A DNA stretch of 64,000 nt from Corydoras sp. C115 (taxonomy: Eukaryota; Chordata; Actinopteri; Siluriformes; Callichthyidae). How positions within the stretch are numbered: position 1 is the stretch's first letter; each line of letters starts with the position of its first letter. The notes beneath the pieces are model-generated. The model did not search any database and was not told where the DNA came from. It saw nothing but the letters and a program-made list of their open reading frames with translations. The stretch covers positions 4,176,001 through 4,240,000 of the forward strand of contig JAFMOC010000007.1 of NCBI GenBank assembly GCA_019802505.1. The letters are read 5' to 3'. This document shows, piece by piece, positions 39,201 through 51,200 of this stretch. Made by a program: the position numbers and the translations under genes.

Positions 39201-42200
39201 GGCTTCACTCCGTACTACTTGTTGTATGGCAGACAGCCTCGTTTCCCAGTGGACCTTCTCTTTGGTCTCGTGGAAGGAAACGATGCAGAAACGCCACAAG
39301 GATATGCAGAAAAGTGGAAAAGGAAGATGACTGAGGCATACCGCATTGCAAATGAAAACAGTCAACGGTCAAGTTCCAAAGGTAAAATAAATTATGACAA
39401 ACAATGTAAAGGAGTAACACTACAAGTAGGAGACAGAGTACTTGTACGAAACCTAAGTGAAAGAGGTGGCCCGGGCAAACTAAGACCCTACTGGGAGCAG
39501 ACAGTCTATGTTGTAAGAGAGCAGGTCGGCACTAATCCTGTCTATAAAGTAAGCCCAGAGGCGGGTGGCCGCCCCATTTGTACTTTACACAGGAACCTGT
39601 TGCTACAAGTGAATGATTTGCCAGTAGACATGATCCAAAGCCAAGCTGGTGAGCCACGCAAGAAAACCAAAGGGTCAGCGGAAAGACCAAGGACACCAGA
39701 CCCTAGCCCTGACATCAATGACTCAGAAGAAGAAGAACCGCTCTACTGGTTTCATGTGCCCCAATATCCCCAAGAGAGTTATCATTCAGTCACACCGATC
39801 CATCCTGACGTCCAAAGTAGACCTGGTCCAAGTCAAGAAAGACTACTTTTGAGGACTTGCCCACAATCTGAACAAGTCAGCCTTGAAAATTCAAATCCAA
39901 GTCGTGACAATTGGGAAATACCTCAGTCCCTAAAAGAAGTGCAGGCCCCTGTACCTGGCCCAACAGCGACCCCTGACCTTCAGCCAGAGCCCAGCACAGA
40001 GTCTGAGGATGACATGCACCCAGAGTCACCGCCCCGTCCAAGACAGTCCACCAGGCAGAGACGTCCCAACACATTCTTCACCTACCCATTCCTAGGTCAA
40101 CCAGCTTACCAGACTCATCCTGCAGTGAACACAGTCAACGCCCAACTTCCAACAATTCCTTTCCCATATTACCACTTCTTTCAACCCCAACCTCTTTACC
40201 CATCTCCACCCATTGCTAACCCTTACGTGCCTGTTCCGTATACAGTTCCTTGCTATTGAACTGATCTGATACTTCGAGTAGGAACATGTTTGAGGAATAA
40301 AGACATTTGGTAAAGAGATTCATTCAAGAGACTTTTCGAAAAGAGACTTTACTAGTTCAGGAATTTAAGAAGTGTCAGGAGCCACTTTTGTTGTTGGGGA
40401 GCGTGTGGCGCACCCAAATGTGCCACCACATGTTGGTAATTTTGTTATTTAAAATAAATAAATAAATAAATAAATAAATAACAATACACTTGCAATTAGG
40501 GCAATTATTATTTTATATTTAATACATGTAGACTGTAAATTTAGTGGAGTAAAAGCGGGGAATAATAAGAGGAACCTTTGGCACTGTTGTTGTTTTGCCC
40601 ACCGTTATAGTGGAACACCTTTTTGTCCCGCCTCAGAAATAACCTGGGAAAAGTCATGAGTGCTTCGGTGTCTTTCCCTGAGACTCTGCTTTTAATGTTT
40701 ACAGGTCAGTAGTCACGTTAAAACACGTTATATGTGAAAGTTTTATACTTAAGGATATTGTTTTATGCCGTAAAAGTACCGTTTTCTTTAGAAGTCCAGT
40801 AAAAGTTTAGATTGACTTTTGAACCATGCGTAGATACTGGTTCCCACGGGATTTCGGGGAGTTATCGCGAGATTTCAAAGAGTTATCGCGAGAGTTCACT
40901 CGGCTTGCTAAAAGTATTTATTTTGGACTGTAAGTTTAATGTGTAAAGCTTCCTGACGTGTATAATTCACAGTTAAAGTGATTATATGTTATCTGTGTTC
41001 ATAATGTTCATAAGAGAAAAATAACAGTAAATTAACAGTGTACAAAGGGAACTAAGTAATTACAGATACATGAATGTGAATTGTAAATAAGTTGAATTGT
41101 AATTAAAGGAGAAATAACCTGGGAAAAGTCATGAGTGCTTCAGTGTCTTTCCCTGAGACTCTGCTTTTAATGTTTACAGGTTTCAAAATCTTTTGTTATC
41201 GAGGTCACCACATCCGGGGCCCATAACACAAGCCCCACTTTCAACATCCTATAGTTGTTGTGATAGTCGCCTGCAATGAAGAGAGTTCTACAAATAACAA
41301 GGTGGATGGTTCTTTTCAATGTGTTCTTTTAAAGTCCTAAATGATGCTTTGTGACAAATTAAGCTTTATTATCTTTGGGCCATTTGTGTATGGAAGTTCC
41401 ACTGTACATTGAATTACTGCAGCCGAAAACACTACACCTATTTTTTATTTTGCATGCATCTTCAGTTCATCTGGTTAAAATTCTTGGGTTTTTGATTTTT
41501 CTTAGTGAATTCATTAATCACCTTTTTTTTACTTTTAGAATCTATATAAACATTTGCTGCCTTAATGGCCACTTTCAATTGTAATAGACAATGTATGGCT
41601 TTCCACCGCTTCCTTCTAATAAATCTGCACTTTCAATTCAGTTGTAAGGAGTACTAGGCACTCCTCACCTGTTTTACGTTTCATTTAGTTAATTATTTAT
41701 TTAGTGTCCGAGGCCGTCATATTTTCCCCGGTGTTCAAGGCCGCCATAGTCTCCCAGGTGTTCGAGTCCGCCATAGTCTTCCTAGTGTCCGAGCCCGCCA
41801 TAGACTCCCCGGCATGCTCTCCCACCATAGACTCCCCAGCGTGCGCTTCCGCCATAGACTCCCTGGCGTGCGCTTACGCCATAGACTCCCAGGAATGCGC
41901 TTCCACCATATACTCCCTGGAGTGCACTCCAGCCTTAGACTGTGCTGTCTCGTCTTCCTAAACGGCTCCAGCGCCGCCTCGGTCAAGTCTCTCAACGGCT
42001 CCCACGCCGCCTTGGACGAGTACCTCTTTTATGTTTCATTTAGCTATTTTCATTAAGTGTTCCTTGTTTAGTTAATTTTCATTGGTTGCTTTTGGTTTAT
42101 CACATGGTCTGGTTTAAATTTATATGCTTTCCGTTTCTGTTCCATCCTCAGACCAGCATTGTTTTAGTTTTTTACACTTCCGATTCCCTGTGTTAAGCTT

Positions 42201-45200
42201 TGTGACTCCTGCGAATCATTAAACTGATACATTTACCTGCGCCTCCTGGATCCTCTCTGCGCTACAGCGCTTCCTTTCGCTCTCTCGGTCACGTGCCTGA
42301 CATCAGTCTTCCATGGTTATGCTACTTATGGTAATTCATTTCTCATAGTTCTAATTTTGTGGTTTGCATATTATGAAGCCTCTGCACATGGCTCATATTT
42401 TGTACATGAATTGTATTTTTATGAGTCTCACATCATCCTTTCCCAGAATTCTTGCTACAAAATTATATTTATTAAATTTTCTATATTGGTGATGACCTTC
42501 ATTTATTACATAACCAATTACCCAACATGCTGCTACAATATAACATTATTAAAGCAAAAGGTTATACACAATATTGTTAAATGTATGCAGTTACCTGGAA
42601 TTATAGCTGAAATCATGTTTTTTTATCCTTTTGAAGCTTAATTTCCCCTCCACTGCATATTTACCCAAATGCAGTTTTACATTAATATAATTTTCAAAGC
42701 TTAACTTTATCAGCAACACACTATAGAGTTCTTCTTGCTAGAAGACAATTCTTGCTACTTTGTATTTTCCATTTTAATCTTTTTCACTATTTATTACTTC
42801 TTTATTTCATATTTTCTTAATGCCTTGTGACCCTTTTATATAAGTGTAAAAATATATATAAGCCTCCTCCTTGGATCACCACCGTAACGTGGTGGAGGGG
42901 TTTGCGTGCTTGAATAATCCTTGGAGCTATGTTGTCCGGCCAAAAGCCCGTGGTAGATCCTCCCAAGGCAAATTGGTCCTATGTGACGGGTCAGACAGAG
43001 AGTGGTCCAAACAAACCCTTATGAAAAAGAAATCAAGCAACACGTGTAAACTGCCCAAGTTAGGGTTATCTGTGCCCCGCACTAGAGCCATGCCCAGGGA
43101 TGGGGTTCGTCAGTTCGGCTTGACGCGTGTATGTTGGGGTTTTCTGCAGTGGACGAGAGGGTAGCTTGCCTATGCCTTCGGGTTGGTGTTACGATCGGGT
43201 GGCGCAGTCTGTCCGATGGCGACGCTGCGCGGAGCGGTGTGATGTACAGAAGCGAGCCAGGCGACCAGGTAAACAAACAAAGAGGCGATTTAATAATGAA
43301 ATCAGCGGGAACGTGCCTGGAGTAAAACACACAGAAGAAACACACAACGCAAAACACCCGACGTAACACATGTATATGCCTTTACATACACATACAATGC
43401 TGGCCTGCTGACTCAGGGCGCATGCGCACTTTAAGTGTAGTCAGCAGGCCACATGTGATCAGGTAGGACCCAATCCCAGCTCAAGGGGATGGGCCCTACC
43501 TACGGGAGCCCTAAATGGCCAAAAACACCGAAAATAAAACAGGGGGGAGGGGCCTGGCACTCCCAACCCTGACAGTTGGGGAATGGGTTCTGACTGTTGT
43601 CTGAGCTTATGTGCCGAACGGCACTTCAAAGTACCCAGCCTTCTTAGAGTCTGTGTGTGTGTGTGTCCATCACGAACACCATGTTCGACCCTAGACCGCA
43701 GTTCAATGATCGACTTTGTAGTTTTGTCATTGGACTTGTGGCCATGTGTCTTGGACACTCGGGTGAAGAGAGGAGCTGAGCTGTCAACTGATGACCTGGG
43801 GCTGAAGTTGCTAAGGTTGTTAGAGAGCTCCTTTGTGGCAGGGCTTCAGGGGTGGATGAGATCCGTCCGGAGTGCCTCAAAGCTCTGGATGTTGTGGGGC
43901 GGTCTTGGCTGACAAGCCTTTTCAACATTGCATGGTCATTGGGGGCAGTGCCTTTGGACTGGCAGACGGGGGTGGTGGTGCCTCTTTTTAAAAAGGGGGA
44001 CCAGAGGGTGTGTTCCAATTACAGGGGATGGGTAAGTCTGACTTGTTTCCAGTGAGGGTTGGACTCCGTCAGGGCTGTCCTTTTTCATCGGTTCTGTTCA
44101 TAATTTATATGGACAAAATTTCTAGTCGCAGCCAGGGAGGTGTCTGGTTTGGTGATCTGAGGATCACGTCTCTGCTGTTTGCAGATGATGTGGTCCTGTT
44201 AGCATCATCAGGCTGCGAACTTCAGCTCTTACTGGATCAGTTTGCAGCCGAGTGTGAAGCAGCCGGGATGAGAATCAGCACCTCCAAATCTGAGGCCATG
44301 GAAAAGGGTAGAGCTCTGTCATCCAGTAGAGCTGCTACTCCTCCGCGTTGAAAGGAGCCAGTTGAGGTGGTTCGAGCATTTGGTAAGGATGCCTCCTGGG
44401 CGCCTCCCTAGGGAGGTGTTTCAGGCAAGTCCAGCTGGAGGGAGACCCTGGGGAAGACCCAGGACACGCTGGAAGGATTATATCTCCCAGCTGGTCTGGG
44501 AACACCTTGGGGTTCCCCCAGTTGAGCTGGTGGAGGTGGCTGGGGCAAGGGAGGTCTCGATCTCCCTACTTGGTCTGTTGCCCCCCCCCCGACCCAAAGC
44601 CCGGACAAGCGGAAGATAATGGATGGATGGATGGATAGATAGATAAAAGCTTGGTAATCTCAAGTTACTAATGTCAGTTAAATTTCTGAGTATTTTTCAA
44701 GTAGTGGAATTATGGAATGTATTTAAATTTATCTAACAGACATTTGACTAAATGGTTAATTTGTTTTGATTTTTTTTTTTTAAAGAAAGATATGCCATAG
44801 ATGAAAGAAAAAGAACATACACGTCAAAAATGTAGGGGCAGAAGTAAACTGGAAGACTAGGAAGATGAATATATGTGCATGGAAAGTCCCATGGTGATCA
44901 AGAAGGTTCACACAGGTAAATTACCTGATACCTCCCCCTGCTTGTGTTTTATGAAGGCAGGGATAGGCTATATATTTCTACTCGACACGAACATAAAATG
45001 ATTTAATAACTGCAAAAAATGTTTCTTCAAAAGCATTATAATATTGTATTACACCCAGACCCAGAAAGTCTTGCAGTCTTTTCTCCTCTTTTGTATATAC
45101 ACATGGTTTCAAGGGGCAACACGGTGGTTTAGTGGTTAGCACGTTTGCCTCTCAGCGCTAGGGATTCCTCGTTCAAATCCCAAAGTGGGTGGCGTTTCCA

Positions 45201-48200
45201 TGTTCTTCCCATTTCCATGTGGGTTTCCTCCGGGTTCTATGGTTTCCTCCCACAATCCAAACATGGATCAAGTCAACTGAATTCTCCAAATTGCCCCATA
45301 TAGAGTGTGTTGTGCGTTTCTGTGTGAGTGAGTGTGCCCAGCGATAGATTGGCACACTGTCCTGAGTGTTTCTGCCCACCGCCTGAGACGTTCTCCCCTG
45401 GATGGGCATGGGGAACCCCACCACGACCCTAATAGAGGATAAAGCGTTATGGATGGATGGATTCAAGCTCTTTTTCCATAAAGAGACATCTTCGTCCCAA
45501 GCGCCGGTGAGGTGCTCAGTGGAGCAAGCTAATAAACCTGTGCTGTGTTCTCCTATTTTGTTCCTACAAATAAAGGTTATTCTCAAGCACTTCTTAGACA
45601 CTTATGGACAAGGACGCTCATGTCAATTTAAATGGGAAGCCTCATTTAAACCAAATGAAGCTACACTGGGATGAAATTCAGTTGCTGTTTCTCTTGTAGT
45701 ATAAAGACATAATTTGTAGTGCATGTTTTAAAAGATGCATTAGACATGGGTTTTATAAGGAACGATTGTATAAGCAGCAAAACAAAATACAGTATTATAT
45801 CAGACATTGGGTTGGATGAGGTTAAAAATTCTGTTAAATTATTACACAGAGTATTTACATTATGATCAGCACATTTGAACAGAATCCACAGAGTTCATAG
45901 CAGATGTGTGAAAGATTATAAACCCTGTAATACAGAACATGTACCTGATTTAATTCAAAAAACAAAACAAAAAAACATGCTGTCTGTCAGGAGTCCTCTG
46001 TGCCCACCTGCCTAGACTTTGTTTTTGTTATCTTTTGACAATGTTTTTGTTTCTATTCATTTATGCCTTGTTATGCCTTTTGTTTATCCTTATTGTTTTT
46101 GGCTGTGCTTCTTTAACTTGGTTCATCCAGTCTCTTTTATGTTAATCAGTTTTCATTATTAAAGTCAGACCCACTCTCTCCTTAGTAGGGTGCGAATCTT
46201 TCAGTGTTTGGCGATTCGATTTGATTCCGATTTTTGAGGTCACGATTTGATTCAGAATCGATTTTTGAGTTGGAATCGATTTTCGATTCAGAAACGATTT
46301 TTCAGTTCAAATGGTCTTTAAATTTTGTTTAAATTATGTGATTGACAAGATGAAACAACAATGTAAACAAATAGAACAGTTATTTAAAACAATACATTTA
46401 TGTTCATCCTGTATCAAATCTTTTTACATCATGTTATTTTTATACAAAAAATAGGAGTGCGCTAAAATTACCAGTATTAGGTTAGCTTAGCTTGAATCAC
46501 GCTCTCCCCCTGCTCCATACTTCCTGCTAGCATGAAGTAGCATGCTAGCGAACCCCATTCAGACAACAGGAGCCGGCTAACAAGCTTGCTGTATGGTGGC
46601 CAAGTGGATATGTAATGCGATATGCAGTACGCTCGGGAGGGGGCGGCAAAAAATAAAACTTAAACATTTTTTAAAAATCGAATATTGGGCATTTTGAATC
46701 GATTCAGAATTGCCAGGACTACGAATCGTGATTCTTTGAAGAATCTATTTTTTTTCACCCCCCCCCCTACTCCTTAGTGACAGGTCCTCTCATTTGGTTC
46801 ACCCAAGTTTTTTTGTCTCTGTTATTATGGGATTTTAGTAAAACCTTTTACTGTAATACATGTTGGCACATGCTGGAATAAGACTGAAACATACAAAAGA
46901 AAAAGAATAGCTGAATTTATGTGGTCGCCAGTTTATTGCTAACATATAAAATTCTATATAATCAGGCTCCACAGTATCTGAGTGAGCTGATTCAATTGTA
47001 TAAGCCAACACGTGAACTTAGATCTCAAGGTTAACTCCTAGAATAAATAAAATTACTTCTGTTCGAAGAGCGTTCTCCCACAAGGCTCCTCAACTTTGGA
47101 ATAGCCCCCCAGTTACTGTTCGTGATTCTGAATCATTATTAACCTTTAAAAGTCCCTCTCAAACTATGTAGAGTCTGCAGTATCTGCCTCTTTTAGTTAG
47201 GCTGCTCTAGTCAGTGATGCTGGAGTCACATGCTGCACTGTGTCAATCAATCATTCATTACTTAAATGCTGTGCTTTATTAGCTCTAACTGCTTTTCTTG
47301 TTTGTTTATTTTGAGGTGCTGCTGGTTTCCTGGAAGTGTAGTCTGATCTTCATCAATGGCTCTGCCGAAGCACTGCAACTAAAATGATTACTGGATGGAA
47401 CCTAAAGCTGCTTTGTGACAATATACTGTTGTAAAAAGTGACTTGCTACAGATAATGATCATGAAAATTCCATAAAACCTATAGATATAGAAATGTAGCA
47501 AAAAGCTGTAACAGATATTCTGGTGACAACTCTTGTTAATAAAATAAATGCATGGCCACAATTTTATAAGTGTTAGAAGAAGATCTTAATGCATACAAAT
47601 GTGTTAGTAATGAGGGAAGAAGATCATTAAAGTGTGGAAATGACTTAATAGGAAAGGGTAAAGCAGTAACAATTAGTAGTGGCCTCAGTTTAGTAAGAGT
47701 GCAAAGGAGATGGTTTCAGGGATGTATTAATACCTTATACCATCAATGAAAGTTTAAGTTAAAATTTTAACACGTCTAAAATAAAGAAAATGTGACAGGT
47801 GACAAACAACAATGTTTGAAAAGTATGTATTAATTATAATAAATGATCTCATTACCGGCGGCACAGTGGCTTAGTGGTTAGCACATTCGCCTCTCAGCAC
47901 TAAGGATTCCCGGTTCGAATCCCCAGCTGGGTGGAGTGTCCATGTTCTCCCCGTGTCCGCGTGGGTTTCTTTCGGGTTCTCCGGTTTCCTCCCACAGTCC
48001 AAAAACATGGATCAAGTCAATTGAGTTCTCCAAATTGCCCCATATAGAGTGTGTTTATGTGAGTGAGTGTGTGCCCAGCGATAGATTGGTGCCCTGTCCT
48101 TGGTGTATCTGCCCAGTGCCCGAAACTTTCTCTCCTGGATGGGCATGGGGAACCCCCCTGTGACCCTAATATAGGATACAGCGGAAGATAATGAATGAAT

Positions 48201-51200
48201 GGATCTCATTACCTTGTTTTCATGACTTGCTTTAAACACTTTGTGTGAAGTGAAAATGCTCTCATTTCTCACTCATTTAATCACAGTATTGATCACACCT
48301 TAATTTTATTTATTTATAGACAGACCAGGTCCACAGGCAGGACATTTAATATTATATACTATGTGCTTATGAAGTCTTGTGGATGCAGCATGTGGTGTTG
48401 TCCTGTTACAGTAACCATGAGGAACATTATGTCACCTTGAGTCAGCATAGTTTAAAAAAAAACAATATATATATTATATGTAAATAGTACTTTTAGCATT
48501 TAATAGTATGTAGTCAATGTTGAGTGCAGTGATGCACCTCACTCCCTCCTTAGCATGACATTGAGCGCTTATGTTAAGCCCCATGACTTTGAACATAAAA
48601 CAGAGGCTGCAGATGCAGGCCTTTTTTATTGCCTAGTTTCACTGTATTTTAAAATGACATCTCACATAATAAATGATAATTGCAACTCTATTGCATCCCT
48701 CTGTCTGCACCTTTATGGCTATATTATACCTCGGGATGAACGGCTGTGCATAGGAAGCACAGAGTTGAAGCACCCTAATGCACTGAAGGGAGCCAGGCAC
48801 AACAGGTAGCGGCAAAAAGGGTTTTATTTAAAGGTGTAGGAACACCAAAAACTGAGAGTTAACCAAACACAAGCAGACATTAAAGTAACAACGTGCACAG
48901 AGGAAGGGGGACACAGAAACTAAATACACAAACACCCGACCACGTGCACAAAAACAAACCAATGAACAAAACAAGTTGATTACCTAAAATGACGAATGCG
49001 AACACAAGTTAATTAACCTAAAAATACGGAACCTGTTTCAATATCATTACTATTTTCATAAGAAATGTAATATTTCTCTGCTTTTGTTCGATCAACATCA
49101 AACAAAAACAAAAACTAGAGTGTAAAAGCTGTCTGCAATACTTAGTGTTAAATTGTTTAATTGTTGTAATGTATAGAACCAGCCATGATGTTTTTATTCA
49201 AAAGAAATAACCTGGGTCAATCTCATCCTGTTTTTCAGTGATTTACTGAGCATGCCCATATTCAATTTATTTGCTATTTTTGTATACTGAATTGTCTCCT
49301 ACTACACAACTGCTTTCCTATTGTACCTCTCGGGGGCTTCCCTTCAAATGGTAGCACACATGGGAAACTGTCAGTGTAAATGCTCTCACCTACTGTTGTT
49401 TCTTAAAAGAATTTAAGTTTGGAGCATGCAGAAGGTAAGATATGGTGCAAAATGTATGCTGGGAAAATTTCTGTCACAGCCAGTGTATTATGTATTTATG
49501 AACTGCCAAGTCCTGTAGTGTCAGGTGATGCATTGGAATTATGGCTGTCAATGAAGTCTATATTAAAATATTTAAAGTTATGGTGAAAAAGAATGTACAC
49601 ACTCATTTAATTATATTGTTTTATGTATTAGAACATCTATGCAGCAGCATCAGAACTGGATTGGTCTTTGGTCTTTTTGCCTTTTATGTCATATATATTT
49701 TGTATAGGGGTGTATGCTTTCTGAGGTAAACATATATGTACATGTGTGATGATGAAAGAAGCATGTATGATTTGGGTTGTAGGGGTCACATATGATGTAT
49801 TATGTATGCTCCCTGCCCCAATGTATTTTATATGGCTTTATTAGTTTATTTACATGAAATTTTTCACCACCATTCAGTCTCTTGTGGTTTTCTGTCTCAT
49901 ACAGTTGGGCCTGGTATAACCACAGCTGCCACAATGCCATACCCCATGACCGTAACAACCTCTGCAATTTCCCCCCGTGATTAAAAAAGTATTCTGATTC
50001 TGATGTAATAAAGCATAATTAGGAGGTCTGGTGCATTTAGATGCATGTTAACACAAAAAAACATGCCAAAAAAGAAAACATTTTAAAGAAAAGAATTTTG
50101 CATTCCAATTTGAAATAAAAAATAAATGCAAGAAACAAAAAACATATTGAATGTTCATGTTTATGAAGTAAAATTTGAAAAAAACTGGACAAATCTTGTT
50201 TGGATTGAAAGAATCCAAAAAGATTCCATTTGGTGAAACCCAAAAACAGCAAATCAACTTTTGTAAAGCACCATTGTAAAAAAGAATGAATTAAAATTAC
50301 TCCAGTTAAACATGAGAGAAATATAAAGAATTATTTATTTAGTTAATGCAGCTTAAGGTGAGATTACAAGTTACTGATTGCTTGATGGTTTTTCACATTT
50401 TTAGTCACTCTGGCTAAACCAAATAATGCACAAATCATCCATCTATCCATCCATTATCTTCTGCTTTATCCTCTACTAGGGTCACGGGGGGTGGAGGGGT
50501 CCCCATGCCCATCCAGGGGAGAACATTTCAGGTTTTGGGCCTGAACCCGGAGAAAACCCATGCAGACACGGGGAGAACATGGAAACTCCACCCAGATGGG
50601 GGTTCGAACCGGGAATCCCTAGCGCTGAGAGGCGAACGTGCTAACCACCAACCATGCCGCCCTGCACAAATCATATATTTAAATTATTTGAACCCATGTT
50701 GGCATGTTTTAGTAACAATTAAATGCATTTTTGGCTATTTTTTACGGCACTAATAAAAATTAAACATGAGAAAATACTAAAATTAAATATGACAAATAAA
50801 AGTAAATTAATAAAATAAATAATAAATGATCTGTAAAAACTTAAACCTGTCTTAACAGAACACACCATCATGAGTGTCCTGAAACCTGCCCAACAAAAAA
50901 AAACTTCCTTTTAAAGATTTCAAGTCCTTTTCTTAGTTGAAATCTCAACATGGCAAGTTTCTACATAAAATCATTTTTTAATGGCACCTAGTGAATAAGT
51001 ATGCAGTCTTGCCAACAAAAGGCAAATACGGTTACAGGATTTAATGAAACCCAAACAACAGTTTAATTTTTTTGTATGAAGTCTTTAAAATAAAGACACC
51101 GGCATGTAAAATAAACTAAAATCAGGTGAAGCTGCAGCTTAGTGAAAACATGGGGCACATTAGTACTCATGGTTAAAAATTAGCACCTGCCACAGACCAA

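Larger units (their letters stand above)
33863..41228 (+). mobile_element. Ty3/Gypsy LTR retrotransposon, defective
   Basis: 7366 bases with 818- and 825-base LTRs, a 4-base target duplication CAAG (33859-33862 and 41229-41232), a tRNA-Pro primer site and gag, protease, reverse transcriptase, RNase H and integrase in Gypsy order. No env frame. By eye the two LTRs differ at about 16 sites plus AAAT copy number, about 2 percent. The coding part has several frame breaks and has lost the reverse transcriptase core. It lies antisense to plpp4 in intron 1. Confidence 0.95.

Noticed and set aside
39186..40259. An env gene at the 3' end of the Gypsy element
   Set aside because: The frame continues the integrase C-terminus into a Pro/Gln-rich tail. 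I see no signal peptide, cleavage site or membrane anchor.
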